The notes under the pieces: model-generated | Seen by the model: the letters and a program-made list of their open reading frames with translations, nothing else | What the model was told of the DNA's origin: nothing | Databases searched by the model: none | Assembly: GCA_001599595.1 (NCBI GenBank) | Contig: BCHH01000005.1 | Span: 2,652,804 to 2,716,803, forward strand | Direction: 5' to 3' | Source: Beverwykella pulmonaria | Taxonomy: Eukaryota; Ascomycota; Dothideomycetes; Pleosporales; Melanommataceae | DNA length: 64,000 bases | Part shown: positions 46,378-58,207 of the stretch, piece after piece | How the letters are laid out: each line of letters begins with the position of its first letter | How positions within the stretch are numbered: position 1 is the first letter of the stretch | Program-made: the position numbers and the translations under genes

Positions 46378-48817
46378 CTAATAAACCCCCCTCTTCCCTA
46401 CATCCTCGAGATCAATGACCTCCTCTTCGACTTCTACTTCGCTCTTGCCCGTCTTCCCCTTCCCCCTGCTCTCTTGCGGCGCATCCGCATCATCTTCTTC
46501 CCCAAACAGGAATCCCTTGCCCCCAATCGAGCCCCTCACCCTGCGCTTTTCATCCGAGGGAAACGCCGTGTGAGCGGTGCCAGACACAAAAGTCGACGGT
46601 GCGGATTCCTGACCCAGCATCCAGGAGAACGATGACGAGGTAAGAAGGGGTCGAGAGCGCGAGGAGAGGGACGATGTCGTGGATGTGGGCGTGGTGGAGG
46701 AGGGGCGGCCGAGAGGGGAGAGGAGCTGTGCGGATTTATTACTGTCGTTAGGTAGGTTGGGGGTTGTCGAAAACGAGGACGCGGAGGGAGGTTTGGATAT
46801 TGTGATTCCCGCCGGCGGCGCGCTGGAAGTCCGCTCGGGGATGGGTGGAGGGGATACTGAATTTGGAGAGAGCAGATTTGGTGTTCCTGGTCCAGAAGCG
46901 GGTTCTACTGTTTGGTCGTCTGCAGGAAGCGGAATGGAGGAATCTTCGAGATAGACTTGGACAAATTGAACCTTTGCGATGGCGAGACTTAATGCTTCCA
47001 TGGCATCTTTATTCTCCTTCCTGTCTTCGCTTCGCTCTTTGTGGTAGTCCCATAGTTCGCCTACAGCACTGTCCAACATCTTCGCAAGGCCCTTATTTCG
47101 TCTTTCGAGTCCCTCGACCTTCTTGACCATGTTCCCTGATAGCGTTCGCTCCAGACTCGGTCTGCTGTTAGCTGCTGCCGTTGCGATCTGTGCTGGTTTC
47201 CTATACTCTCGTCCCCCAGACCGCGGTGTGCTAGGTAGAGACGTCGGTCCGGCTTGATAAGCTTCAACATTCTTGCGGACTTCGCCTACAGCATCGCGTA
47301 TCACTTTTCCAACACCCCACTGTGAGCCGCGTTCCAAGACGCCCTTGGCAGCCCCTTGTAGCAGCGCCTCGAACCCGACTCCTTGCTGGATAACAGACCG
47401 CGGCGAGGCTACACTTTGCCGTGTTCGACTCGACGAGAAGGACGGCGTCGGAGATGGGACACGGATACTCGGAAACAGCTTGGGTTCGATTACGGGTGCT
47501 TTCATGCCATATCGCGTAATAATTTCGGCACCGCCTTCGGGTGTTAGATGGTCTCGCAGATACAATGCGTCTTTTATGAAAGTGTACGCTGGAGCATCAG
47601 GTTCAGGATACCGTAAGAGCATGGAGAAGGCCTCGTTGGTGTCGGATGCGACGAGCTGCCAGCGTATTCGAAGGAGCATAGCGATGGAGATCATGTCGAC
47701 TAGCTCGAGGCTTGGGTCAATGGCAAATAGTGCGTCCCACATATTTAGGACTGAGTCGAGTGGGAATTCGCGTCCAAAAAGAAGCCGAATCCATCGCCTG
47801 GTCCCAGTTAGCTTACCGAATGAAGATAGAACTGTGGAGGTCTCACAGTAGGAAAATTTGTGGAACAATCTCTAGCTTGACTAGATGTGTTGCTAGGTCT
47901 GGGTCGGCCTTTGGAAGGTATCTTTCAAATATTCGTGCGCTTCGAATAAGCATTGGCGTTTCCTTCGTGGCGGAACTGGGGTCTGCGGGCGCGTAGAAGG
48001 TCTTCGCCGTCTGCATAATCAACGAAAACAGCGTAAAGGTATCGTGCTCGATGAACCTCGAATCCAATACATCCACGAGGGTATGGTCCACCCTCCTGTT
48101 CTCAATCCCCTCTGTATCCAAAGCATCTCTCTCCACGACCCAGAGTATTGGCGCAAGCACCTCATGCATGCCCTGCCTATACCCAATGTCGGGATGCATC
48201 TTGCACCACACAAACTGTATATCCAGCATCATATTCTGCGTCGCAGGCTGGCGGAAGTACATGTTGTCCGGCATGCATCTCTCGATGTCTTGGAAGATTT
48301 CGGCGCGTAAGGTTTCGTCGGCTCGCAGAGCTACCCAAGGGGACTTTCAAGTCTTAGTAGATGTCAACATTTGATATACGAGTCTGGTGGGGGCATGGGG
48401 GGAGGAGGGGTGGGTGTACCTCTTCATTCTCGCTCAATGGGTCTTCGGAAGATTCGAACTCGTCGGGGTGCTGAATGGCGCGGAGATAGTGGGAGCGGAG
48501 AGAATTGTAGGTCGAGCGGGAGTCGTTCAGCCGTTTTGGCCATGAGGAGCGATCGAGTGTCTTGAAGAGCAGGAAGATCTTGATGGCGGTCAATTATGGT
48601 TGTGGATGGTCATGACATGGGCACATACCTTCCAGCATACAGACCGAAGCCCAGCAGTAATCTGTGGCTCATTGTGTGCCGAAACAGAGATCTTGAGGTC
48701 GGTGAGGGAGTGGAAATTGTCAAGTTGGCGCCAGTGCTTTCTAGAGCTGATTAGCTGTGCTGTCTTCCAATGTGGTGGCCGGGAATGTGCGCACTCGGCC
48801 TCGGAGACAGTCCTCAT
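46378..48817 (-). CDS. TBC domain Rab-GAP, TBC1D5-like
   Basis: Exons 48817-48629, 48578-48420, 48343-47847 and 47797-46378 join to 754 aa. The TBC domain begins in exon 1 (ITAGLRSVCWK) and continues with SPWVALRADETLRAEIFQDIERC, a region with YRQGMHEVLAPI (the Gln-finger YRQG motif) and RWIRLLFGREFPLDSVLNMWD. Exon 3 starts at the AG before TCCCCT, since only this acceptor gives the family frame. TBC proteins stimulate GTP hydrolysis by Rab GTPases; the TBC1D5-type arrangement, with TBC domain split by a long segment and a long disordered tail with coiled-coil (KKVEGLERRNKGLAKMLDSAV), suggests endosome/autophagy traffic. The C-terminus is acidic and Ser-rich. The N-terminal 20 residues are less certain. 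Confidence 0.9.
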
Positions 48818-49672
48818 GTTATCTAATAAAAGAGTCGAGCGCGGGCGAAGGGAGGAGAGGTGGGCAGGTACCTTGATGGATACTCTAATGGCGAACCTGT
48901 CTCGTCACGGTCTCGTGGTGTTGATGTGCCGCAATTCCAATGTTCAAACGTGGGGGCATGCGCTAACCTCTAACCGGAGCCCATCACGTGGAGGCTTGCA
49001 GCACACAGATCGGGAGATCCTGGTTGTGAATCGTCTATTTCCAGCAGAAACTGTTGAATGTTTGAAGTGAGGCTAGAACATTATGCTCAGGCCGCGGTCT
49101 GGAAATCAAGTGGTATCGCATGAATGATAGTATTTTTATCCTACTACGGACACCCCTCGACAACCATGTACCCATGTCCCGAGGAAGTTGGCCCGAACGG
49201 TGCAGTTTGTGAAATACCATATATTCCATACCCTGTTTGTGGAAATCTGGGCGCGCAGTATCGTTAAGCTCAGTGTTTGGTTGGACAGGACTGCTCCCTG
49301 GCACTTTTATTTTTGTCCCCCCATACGATATTTCCACTTCTAGATGAGCGAATCTCCAGACAAACCGACCACGCGGCTCGTAGGAGACTCTTCGAACTCT
49401 CCAGTAAACAGCTCCCATTCAGCTGCTGAGATTCAGGCCCCAGTGCCGACCATGTCGAGTTTTGGCCACCTCAAACGATGCAATTGCACCCCCTGAAACG
49501 AATACGGTAATAAAGCCGGCTAGATATATACCTAGGTGGAGCCACCATCATGTGTCAAGAGCGGTCAACTTATCGATAAGTGACTCAACATGCCTCGGGA
49601 AGAAAGTTACTTTGGGGTGTTTTCAAACGCCAGAGGCGAAAGAAATGCGAATTCGGTGCTGAAGAGACAGGC
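48818..49672. other. Intergenic, no gene seen
   Basis: The promoter of the TBC gene and the 3' side of MED31. Nothing else is recognisable. Confidence 0.5.
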
Positions 49673-50115
49673 TCAGTCATTCTCTGCAGGCGGAACAGCA
49701 TTCTTCAGCCCCTCCAATGTCATGAAGTGCATCAGGTTGGGAGTGAGGATCTCCTGGCGGAAGCGCTCCTGTTGAAGCAGCTCTAGCGCTCGGAGGGTTG
49801 GGCCAGGGTGGCTGCAAGTACAAGCTCAGTCATCGAGGCCGTTGGCGGAGAAAGATACTCACTGGAGGTACTTGACGTAGGCGGGCTGCTTGAAGTATTG
49901 CAAATAGCCGAGATAGGCCACAAAATCAGGCTTGTCGAACATCTTCTGCTGGGCTAGGTAATTGAGATAGGCGGGATTCGCAAGGCATTGCACAAACTGG
50001 GAGGGGTCAGCGAGGGAGGACTGGGGATCGTGATTTCCAGGCGAACCTCGAGTTCAAGCTCGAAGCGAGAAAACCCTCCGTAGAGAGGGACGTCGGGCGT
50101 CGCAGTCGAGGCCAT
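49673..50115 (-). CDS. MED31: Mediator complex subunit 31
   Basis: Three exons join to 113 aa: 50115-50047, 49996-49863 and 49811-49673. The conserved Med31/Soh1 core is complete: RFELELEFVQCLANPAYLNY, LAQQKMFDKPDFVAYLGYLQ, KQPAYVKYL, then HPGPTLRALELLQQERFRQE. Splicing of both short introns (50 and 51 nt) is needed to restore the frame. MED31 belongs to the middle module of the Mediator complex, which links transcription activators to RNA polymerase II in the nucleus. Intron 1 has a weak donor (GTTCGC), but both ends match the family exactly. The gene is small and its exons do not stand out as long frames. Confidence 0.96.
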
Positions 50116-51190
50116 GGTAACGAGGCAGGCCAGTGGGTATGGGCGAAAGGGGAGGAGCGAGGGCTCGTGATGTGACGACCCGTGTTCTTAAGCCAAGGTT
50201 GCGGTGTGCTGGCGTCGGGTTGAGGCTCCTTTGAGATTCAGGGTCCTCCCTTTCACAATTGCGGGGGCGGCGACTATCCCGATTGGGGGTTGAGAGGTGA
50301 AAGGCAGCGACTAGCCTGCAACCATCGCGTCCTGAAGCGGGTTTGGGTGCGATGGCCCCCTGTGCGGCCGGAGGCCGTGGTAGAGAAGGGCGAGCTGGGC
50401 AGAGAGAATGATGGCCGGCTGGACGGCGGGCCGGGTGGCTTCACAGCAATGGGCTTTGTGCCGTTGTGCCGCCCGCAAAAGCAAGCAGCGCGGCGAGCTG
50501 AGGGCCATGGCGAGAGCGGCCTTGCAGCTGCTCGCACTTGGGTCGCCGCCGCGTGATGTCCGTGTCTTGTACGCCCCTGCATCCACGGCTTGGGCGTTGC
50601 GGCTTGGCCATTCACCCTCCCCACAGTGCACCTGCATTTTATTCATTGTCGTCGACCAACGCGGCCTGGCACTGGCCGTAACTGGCCCATGTGTGGTTTC
50701 CCAGCAGCACGCCTCCAGAAAGCCTCCAGCCACGCCTGCACACTCACCACACGTGCACCCGCTCACGCACAGGCATCCTCATTGTGCGGAGCATTAATGA
50801 CCATTGCCATCTACTTATTCGTTGCTGTCCCCAAGTCCGCAGCCGGTACACTTCACCTGCCCTCGCCTCGCCTCGCCTCGTCGCCCGCGCTGCGCTTCCT
50901 GGTGGTATACACACATACGCACCCTGTATGGCCGAGAGAGCGCAGCACTGACACACACGCCCATCCCTCCGCCGCCGAACTTTCCCTTGCGCTGCTCTGC
51001 CCATCCGTCGCCCGTGCCAAACCCACACCACAACACCATATCGCCAGTCTTAATTTCAGCACCCCTTTTCCATTCCTGCTTGGACCGCCCAACTAGCAGG
51101 ATTTGGCACCCTCGCGCGTCATTCCCATCGGCTTGTCTGGCTTCCTCGTTTGATTGGGCACTGCAGCAGGGTTCGAGCATCAGCGCCATC
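50116..51190. other. Divergent promoter/leader between MED31 and PAL1
   Basis: About 1.1 kb with C-rich and CA-rich runs like long 5' leaders. No coding signal is seen beyond low-complexity frames. Confidence 0.5.
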
Positions 51191-53009
51191 ATGATCGCTG
51201 AGCCGTCAATGCCAGGTAGGGCTCCTTTATCGCTTGTTTCATATCCGTCGGCGGTGACGAAAAGAACTCTACTGATAGCCGCCCTTTATCTACAGAACGC
51301 CGTCCTTCCCCAGGCCTCACCCTCAACCTCTCCTCCAACAATCCGTTTCGCAGCAGAGCCGGTTCCCCTGCCATCCCGTCCCCCGCCCTTCCCACACCCT
51401 CGAGCATCGGCAGCAGACCGATGTCGCGCAACCCCTTCCTCACCACTTTCGAGGCCGAATTCAACAAGGAGGCGTCTAAAGAGCGCACTGCGCCGCTCAT
51501 CGACATCGACATGTCAGCCAAGATGCGCGAGTCGCCCAAAAAAGCCACCTTTGGTAACAGCGCCGAAGAGCTCTTTGTACGTCCTGCCCTCCCTGTAGCC
51601 AGATTGATTGTTTGTGCGTGCCTGTGTCGCACACACTCTATTCTCGTCCTCCCCACTCTCCGCGTCCTCGGACCACACCAACACGCACTACCTCACGACA
51701 AGTGAGGCCCGCCATGGAGCGGTTCATGCACTTTGCGAGCCAATTCGCTGACTACCCCTCCCTACTGCAGAACAATCTCACGCTCGACCCAGGCCCCGAG
51801 AAGAGGCGGGATCAATCGCGAGGCCCGCCCATGCGCAATGGCTCCATCCCTTCCCAGAGTCAGGGCCACCGTCCGTCGCGCTCGCAGGATGAGGACAAGG
51901 ACAAGCTACGCCAGCGCGGCCCCCCACCCCGGGGACCGCCTCGTCCACGCGGGCCCCCAGGCCCACGCCCCCCGCACCAGAGCAGCCCCGAGAGAAGGGA
52001 GAACCGCCGACCGCGCCGAAATTCGGAATCGTCCATGATTGACAAGGGGTCTCTGCCTGTAGACGAGGAGCGGAGGCGGAGAGAGCGGCGCAAGGAGCGA
52101 GACGAGCGCGCTGCTCGCGATGGCAAGACACGCAGAGTCAGGAAGCCGCAGGGTCTAGACATCATCGACAAGCTGGATGTGAGCGGCATCTACGGGCCGA
52201 GCATGATTCACCACGACGGCCCCTACGATGCCGTTCAGCCCCACCGCAATCGCAAGAAGGATGCTCGTGCACCCATGCACGCCTTTCCCAAGGGCTCAGC
52301 CAACAACGCAATTGGTGGCTCGGGACCTGTCAACAAGAATATCGATTTGGAGACGTTCCATGGCCGAGGCGCAGAAGGATTCACGGACTTTGGAAGCAGT
52401 GGTGGCCCGGACATGAAGAAGCGTCCGGAGCTAGAGTCACGTTCAGTCTCATTCAACCCCAAAGATCGCGCTGACATCATCCACGGAGAAGAGAGCGTCG
52501 GGCTCGGAACGTCTACTTTCCTCGACGGGGCCCCAGCTTCACGTGCTGCTATTCAACAGCGCGAAATCGATGCTCAGAGGGCCATGGTAGACGGTGGTGG
52601 ACTTGGTCGCAAGAAATCTATTGCTCAGCGCTTCCGTGGCATTTCCCAGCCACGACGTGGGTTCAGCGATGGCAACCCCCGCATCCAGTCGCCTGAATCT
52701 CGTGTCGGCCCGGTTACGAGCCCTCTGAGCGGTGGAGGCACGAACAAGGCGAACGAGACGAACCCGTTTTTCGATGATTACAACGATGCCTACGAGAAGA
52801 AGGGTGCGGCGATCAAGGTTGCCGAACCGAACCCCAAGGACCAGCCGATCAAGTCTCCGTCCTCTCCAAAGGATCGCAACCCACTGACTCGAGCCTTGAC
52901 TTCCGACGGCTTGGAGTCCCCCAGCGAACCCAAGCCAAGCAATGGTTTCCTCAGCCGCGTCAAGAGTCTCAAAGGCGGCAGGCGACAACGGCCAGAGCGT
53001 CCTGCATAA
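51191..53009 (+). CDS. PAL1: Pal1 cell-morphology protein
   Basis: Exons 51191-51215, 51296-51576 and 51771-53009 join to 514 aa. The N-terminal part is Ser/Pro-rich with NPF motifs (LSSNNPFRSRAGSP; SRNPFLTTFEAEF). Exon 3 opens with LTLDPGPEKRRD and holds the Pal1 domain: RRPRRNSESSMIDKGSLP, then PQGLDIIDKLDVSGIYGPSM, HHDGPYDAVQPHRNRKK, APMHAFPKGSANNAIGGSGP and KNIDLETFHGRGAEGF. Pal1 localises to sites of polarised growth and endocytosis in fission yeast and relates to Ede1-linked endocytosis in budding yeast. NPF motifs are the EH-domain-binding sites, in line with this. The rest of the tail is disordered. Confidence 0.93.
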
Positions 53010-54100
53010 GCTATTTATCAGCAAAGTTGGTTGCCGTTCATATTGGTTGACGGTATGCATGTCCGATATGGTCGAGTGCTGCGCACACATGTCAACGTTG
53101 GGCGCGGCCCAGCGCCCTACACGGCGAGGTGACCATTACAACATCATTATCATCATTATCACACCACAACCTTAGGTAGATCTTGTGGTTCAGGAGCATA
53201 CACGACGCATTTCTCTCAATTGTCACTTTTGATATGGGATCTAGTCTGGCGCTTGGGGAGTAGTATTGGCGGATTATTGTAGCATGGGGGACTGGGCGGG
53301 ACTGGATACTACTCCGGTGTGCATTCGGCGCGTTAAAAGGCATTCAGGGAAATTTTCTCTTTTTCAAAGCGTAATGGGTGTGGCTGTGACACTGCGTCGA
53401 CGGAATAATGAAGCGTCCTTGGTGATGGAGATCTTGTGGAGAGGGTGGTGGTCTCGTAGGATTACAAGCGAAATGGAGAATGACGTCTGAGATTGTTCGG
53501 GCACCTAGTGCTGTGCGTGAATCTTTTGAAATAGGGGGAACGAATAGGCTAGTGGTGTTCGACAACGTACTTGGGTTCCCATGCAAGGTACAGTACAAGC
53601 AAGTAGCATGTGCGAAATCTAGTTCACAGCCAGCCTCCCTCGAGGTTCGCGAATCTACATGGATGTTAACATTGAGTTCACAGACAGTCTCGAGGTTCGC
53701 AAATCTACATGGATGTTAACATTGACAAAGCCGTACACTGCCGATCGAGGAAGCTACGCAAATAAACGGTTCCTCGGTTCATGCAACGCACCTCCACTTA
53801 ATTGACTCGTATCCGTTCTATTGATTTTCGCAAGTCCCCAATAGTGCCGAAGACCGTGCCGAAGGCCGTGCCGTTTATTTGATGTTGGAGAGAGCATTTC
53901 CGCTTTCGGCAAAGGACGTGATTGCGTGACAGGTGACGGGCGCGACGCCGGGAAGCGCGCGACCCGGAGCGGGCTCCGATAGCCAACCACATCGCACTTC
54001 GATCTTCACTGCTGGCCCACACATTACTGCTGGGTTCCTCTTGGCGCTGAACTCAACACTGGTTAAGTGTTCCTCTGTGTGGGTAAAGATATTAATACAC
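53010..54100. other. Intergenic tract with a tandem repeat
   Basis: 3' region of PAL1 and promoter of the Rad51-like gene; holds the tandem repeat at 53621-53724. No gene is called. Confidence 0.5.
53621..53724. repeat. Tandem repeat, two copies of about 50 bp
   Basis: Copies at 53621-53674 (54 bp) and 53675-53724 (50 bp) share AGTTCACAG, CTCGAGGTTCGC and ATCTACATGGATGTTAACAT. They are almost identical apart from a 4-bp indel and a few substitutions, so the duplication is recent. Confidence 0.9.
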
Positions 54101-55754
54101 ATGCAAACGCAAACGCAAACGCAAACGCCAGCCCAACCCGCCAACCCAATTCTCGCCTCGGCACTGCTCAGCGATGAGCATCTCGATGCGCTGGTCGATG
54201 CGCTGCTTGATGGGCATGCGGTGAAGAGGGGAGAGGACACGCTTGAGATTGGGGTCAAAGAGGTGGATGAGGTGCTTGGCGGGGGAGTGAAGGCTGGGAG
54301 CATGGTTGGCGTTTCGGGAGAGATGAATGGCAGAAGTGGGGCCGTCGAGGTAGGTTCCTTCCTAAATTTCTTTTTATTTCCAGAAGCTGTCTTGTAATTG
54401 TTTTTTATTTCGAGAAGCCGTCTTGTTTGGGTTCTTGATCTCAAGGTAGTAGGTTTGGCTCACTTTCTTTTGCGGGTGCTTGTTCTCTTGTCATGTCCTT
54501 CGCTCTCCACCCCGGACCACAAACACCCACATACGCACACTAACGCCACCAGCTCGCTCTCGCTCTCCTTACAACCTCTCTCCTTTCATCACCCACCTCC
54601 CTTGCCGCTATAATCGATACCACTGGCAGCCTTGACGTGCTGCGCATTTATTCGTTGCTCATCACGCGCTTGCGGCAAAAAGAACAGCCCCTAATCGCCC
54701 CAAACAGCGTTCTCCATCATGTAGGTCTGAATGCCGAGGGAATGGCGGCGAAAATACTAGAGAGTGTCAAGATTATGCGTGTCTTTGATCTGGAGGGCGT
54801 TATCGAGGCCGTAGATGAGATTCGGGAGGGTCTCGAGGGAGGGGGGGAGGAGAAGAAAGGCGATGCAGAGCGTGGCGGAATGGAGGAGAAGCCAAGACTC
54901 GATCCGGTACCAGCTCTAGTGCCGGCTCCAGTGCCGGGGAGGAAGATGGAGATTGCGGATAGTGAGGATGAGGACGAGGACGAGATGTTGTTCGACAATC
55001 CCGCAGTCGACATCAATCCACTTCCTCCGCCTGAAGTGCAGACGGAGCCTAGACGTTCAAAGACTCCTGAGAAATGTGGAGAGGCTGCGGGTGAGGGCAA
55101 CGTATCCTTCATTCTAATCGACAATCTGGCACATGTTCTCAATCCGTTGCTGAAGGAAGATTACGTCTCCAGTATGTCATGTTTCCTTGATACAGACCTC
55201 TTCTATCATGCTCGAAACGGTCCTACAGTCGGACTGACTATAAACCAGCAACCGCACAGTCCGCCCACCTGCTCCGCACCCTCGCCGCTCTAACCCAAAC
55301 ACAAGCCCTCCACACCATCCTCCTCAACCCAGCACCGCTTCCACATCGTCCCTCGTCCGGCACTCCCTCCACCACCGCACCAGCCAATGCCAACCCTAAC
55401 ATCCACACACCCCAGCCTCCCCTCGCGCCACATGCTAAGCCGCACACGCCCCAGCCTACATCAATCTTCAGCTCGGTCCCCAACGTCCCGGCACTCGCGC
55501 ATCTTCTGCCGCGGTATCTGGATTTGCATTTATTGGTCTCGAGACTGCCCAAGAGGAAGGTAGATGCGAAGGTAGTGTATGCTAATGATGGTGGAGTACA
55601 TGGGGTTGGTCGTGTGGGGATGGGGCTGCGAAGGAGGGAGGATGGTGAAGTGGTTACTGTGGTGGAGGTGCTGGCGGATCGGTGGGGGGAGGGCGTTGGA
55701 GAGTGGGGTGTGCTTGTTGATGGGGAGCTGGGAAAGAGCGGCTTTGATTATTGA
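54101..55754 (+). CDS. Rad51-paralogue-like recombination protein
   Basis: Exons 54101-54349, 54553-55171 and 55249-55754 join to 457 aa. The N-terminus has a QT repeat (from the CAAACG run at 54105), then LSDEHLDALVDALLDGHA and the typical Rad51 lead-in IGVKEVDEVLGGGVKAGSMVGVSGE. The Walker A position (residues 70-82) reads GVSGEMNGRSGAV and lacks the Lys-Thr of a normal P-loop. A Walker-B-like strand follows (SFILIDNLAHVLNPLL), then an acidic insert (EIADSEDEDEDEMLFD). This matches the RAD51D/XRCC2-type fungal paralogues, which support Rad51 filaments in homologous recombination and often have degenerate ATPase sites. A definite subtype cannot be given. The C-terminus is rather basic and Gly-rich. 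Confidence 0.78.
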
Positions 55755-57459
55755 ACAGAGGTAGAATGTAAAGTAGAGTAGAAGTGAGATGTTTCAACGT
55801 AGACCGAGTGTCCCGGTCCAGGTTGTAGAGTCGAACAAAAATAGAGGACAGACATATTCCTCTGCAATGTCAAATAACGATCACCAGATGACCCCATTTG
55901 TCCACATACGTACAGAACCCCTGAACTAAAATACCTTGGAACCCGCAGGTAGACTCACCCCGTCCCGTGATATCTCTCGTACCCCCTTTCCCTAGTATAC
56001 TCCACAAGCCGACACCACTCTCCCTCGCCCACTTTCAATCAGGCTTTCACCATCTCTTTCCTATTCATCTTCCCAAGCCTATAGTAGTCATTACCGTCTG
56101 TCCTCATCCGATAGCTCCCGCCCTATATATTTGCCCCACGTCATCCATGTCAAACTCTCTGCATCAAGTTGTCGATTGGACTTATACATTCATGTCCACA
56201 GAATCGACGTACACGAACAGTAGCGCGCTAGCATGATGATACACAGAGTAGAGGGAAGGACTTAGGTGTTGAAAAAGGAATATACTATATGGAGGGTTTG
56301 GGGCAGAGAGACCTTCTTGAAGGACAATGGTGGGGTTCCATGGGTGTCAATGGCCCAGGATGGATGTGGAAGGTCGCTTGAAGCTGGCTTAAGAAACGAT
56401 CTCGCAAGAAGTGATAGCTTGAAGTTGGAAGGCTCAAGGTCGGAGGATCCAAGGTTGTAGGAATGGAACGTGGAATATTCTCTGCTGAACTTGGAATACT
56501 CATTGTCGATGTAGAAAGTCTCCATTGTAAAGCTCGATATAATAGAATTTGCGTACCGAAGGACCGCGTTAGAAGCCTTAATTAGGAAAATATGGGACGG
56601 GACGAGATACTTTCAGTACAAACAGAGTTGTGATTGCAGGGATAGTTTGTGGCTATGTTTTGATACCGGATGACAACTTGAAGGAATTAAATAGGGTTGA
56701 TTGGTTGTTTCATACAAAGGTAGAGTGGTAACGAGAAAAAATCCTGTCTTCATTGTATGTTTGCTCAAGGAGAAGCGCTCAACATCAGACACGAGGTTTG
56801 TTGCGGATATACTCCTCAATGGAGTTCCAGAACATCTATTGCTAAATCACAAGGACCGTTATACTCCAGCCATTCCAATTTCCTCTCGGGGTCTAAGGGC
56901 GCACCCGGAAATGAGAGTAGATATGTCATAGAAAGGAATTGAAATGTTCCCCGAACGCGAAGTCTGGAAATAGCTACAGAGGGTATTTTATATACAAACA
57001 CGCGATCAGTGACCATTTATTTTGATCACGCCGCTTGTGTGCTTTATTGAAAGTCAAATATCCCTACCTTTATTTCAACCTCACCTCTCCACCCACAATG
57101 GGCCATCGAACACTCCCCGTTCACTAGAACATGATGGCTAGTCTACAACCTCCCCACCCTATCCAAGCCATTCCTCGTCGTCTACTCCTCCACCTAGACG
57201 TTTGATCCCGACAACCACACTCCAGGAGCCCCAACAACGTTCTTATAAAGACTTTTTCATGTTACCGTCCCGACTCGCATATCCTTTGGATGGGCGTGCA
57301 CAAGATCGAGTGTCAAGATCACATACCAGGGCCGTGGAGAGATTGCAGGGAGGAGTGCACGTGGATGATGTGGAGCGAATTGAAACGGTCAGAGAAAGCT
57401 AATAGCTGCATCGAGCAAGAGTTTGTACAACAGTTCTACAAAGCTCCCGCCTACAGTTA
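55755..57459. other. Gene-poor tract
   Basis: Short frames such as 55967-56236 and 56757-56942 have no domain. The stretch includes the 3' region of the Rad51-like gene. Confidence 0.45.
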
Positions 57460-57780
57460 TTAAGGGCCCTTTGGAACAAGAAAACCCGACTTCGGAGCGG
57501 TTAGCAAAGTGACACGAATGACTGCTTCCTGTTTACACTCCATCCTTTGAGAAAGCGATAAGCGATCGACCCTGAGCGTGCGTCGTGGCCGCTCGGTTTC
57601 GATATCTAACAGCTGCACTGTTTCATCGCCTGAAGCCAATGCCAGTCGACATTTCGCCGGAAAGAATGTCATGCCGGTGACTTCCCTACTACGGCCCTCC
57701 AGCGTCTGTAGTAGAGAGCCTCAGTCTTCGTCGAACCTACACTTTACCTCTTCTCCCTCCGATAGATTCATCGCTAGGAG
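57460..57780 (-). pseudogene. WD40-repeat relic
   Basis: Minus-strand translation reads LLQTLEGRSREVTGMTFFPA, then LALASGDETVQLLDIETERPRRTLR, which is one WD40 blade and its neighbour as found in NACHT-WD40 and related fungal proteins. An in-frame TGA lies just before it (FDED, stop, GSLLQ), and there is no start or domain partner nearby. The stop fits CGA-to-TGA. It is a fragment rather than a gene. Confidence 0.6.
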
Positions 57781-58207
57781 GCCGTGACAGACCCAAAGAT
57801 GCCCTCATAGAACATTACTGCCCAATAATTGTTCTAGGCCAGAATCCGTGCCACCCGGTCGCACAGCGGGCCAAACCCAGGTGGCATACGCGTGTGGTAG
57901 AGAGGTAATCTCCTAACTAGCTCTTTGCATACCAGCGACGCCCACACAGAAATGTATTATCCCTTTTTCATAAGCAGCTGTTTTACCTCTGCCTGCGTCT
58001 CAGGATAGTAAGTGCTTGATGAGGTTGCTAATATCTAATAGTTGAGGCTTCGAAACATATCGAGATCAACCCGGGAACTTTGCCAGAGGAGTCTGGCAGC
58101 AGAACTAAGTAATGATGGGATAAAACACATTTTCAAGTAAATATTTGCGAGATCACCGAGACCTAAGCTAAACAATTCCCCATCAGATATGCCGTCACGA
58201 CCCTATG
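57781..58207. other. Intergenic, no gene seen
   Basis: 3' region of the J-domain gene on one side and of the WD40 relic on the other; nothing else is recognisable. Confidence 0.45.
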
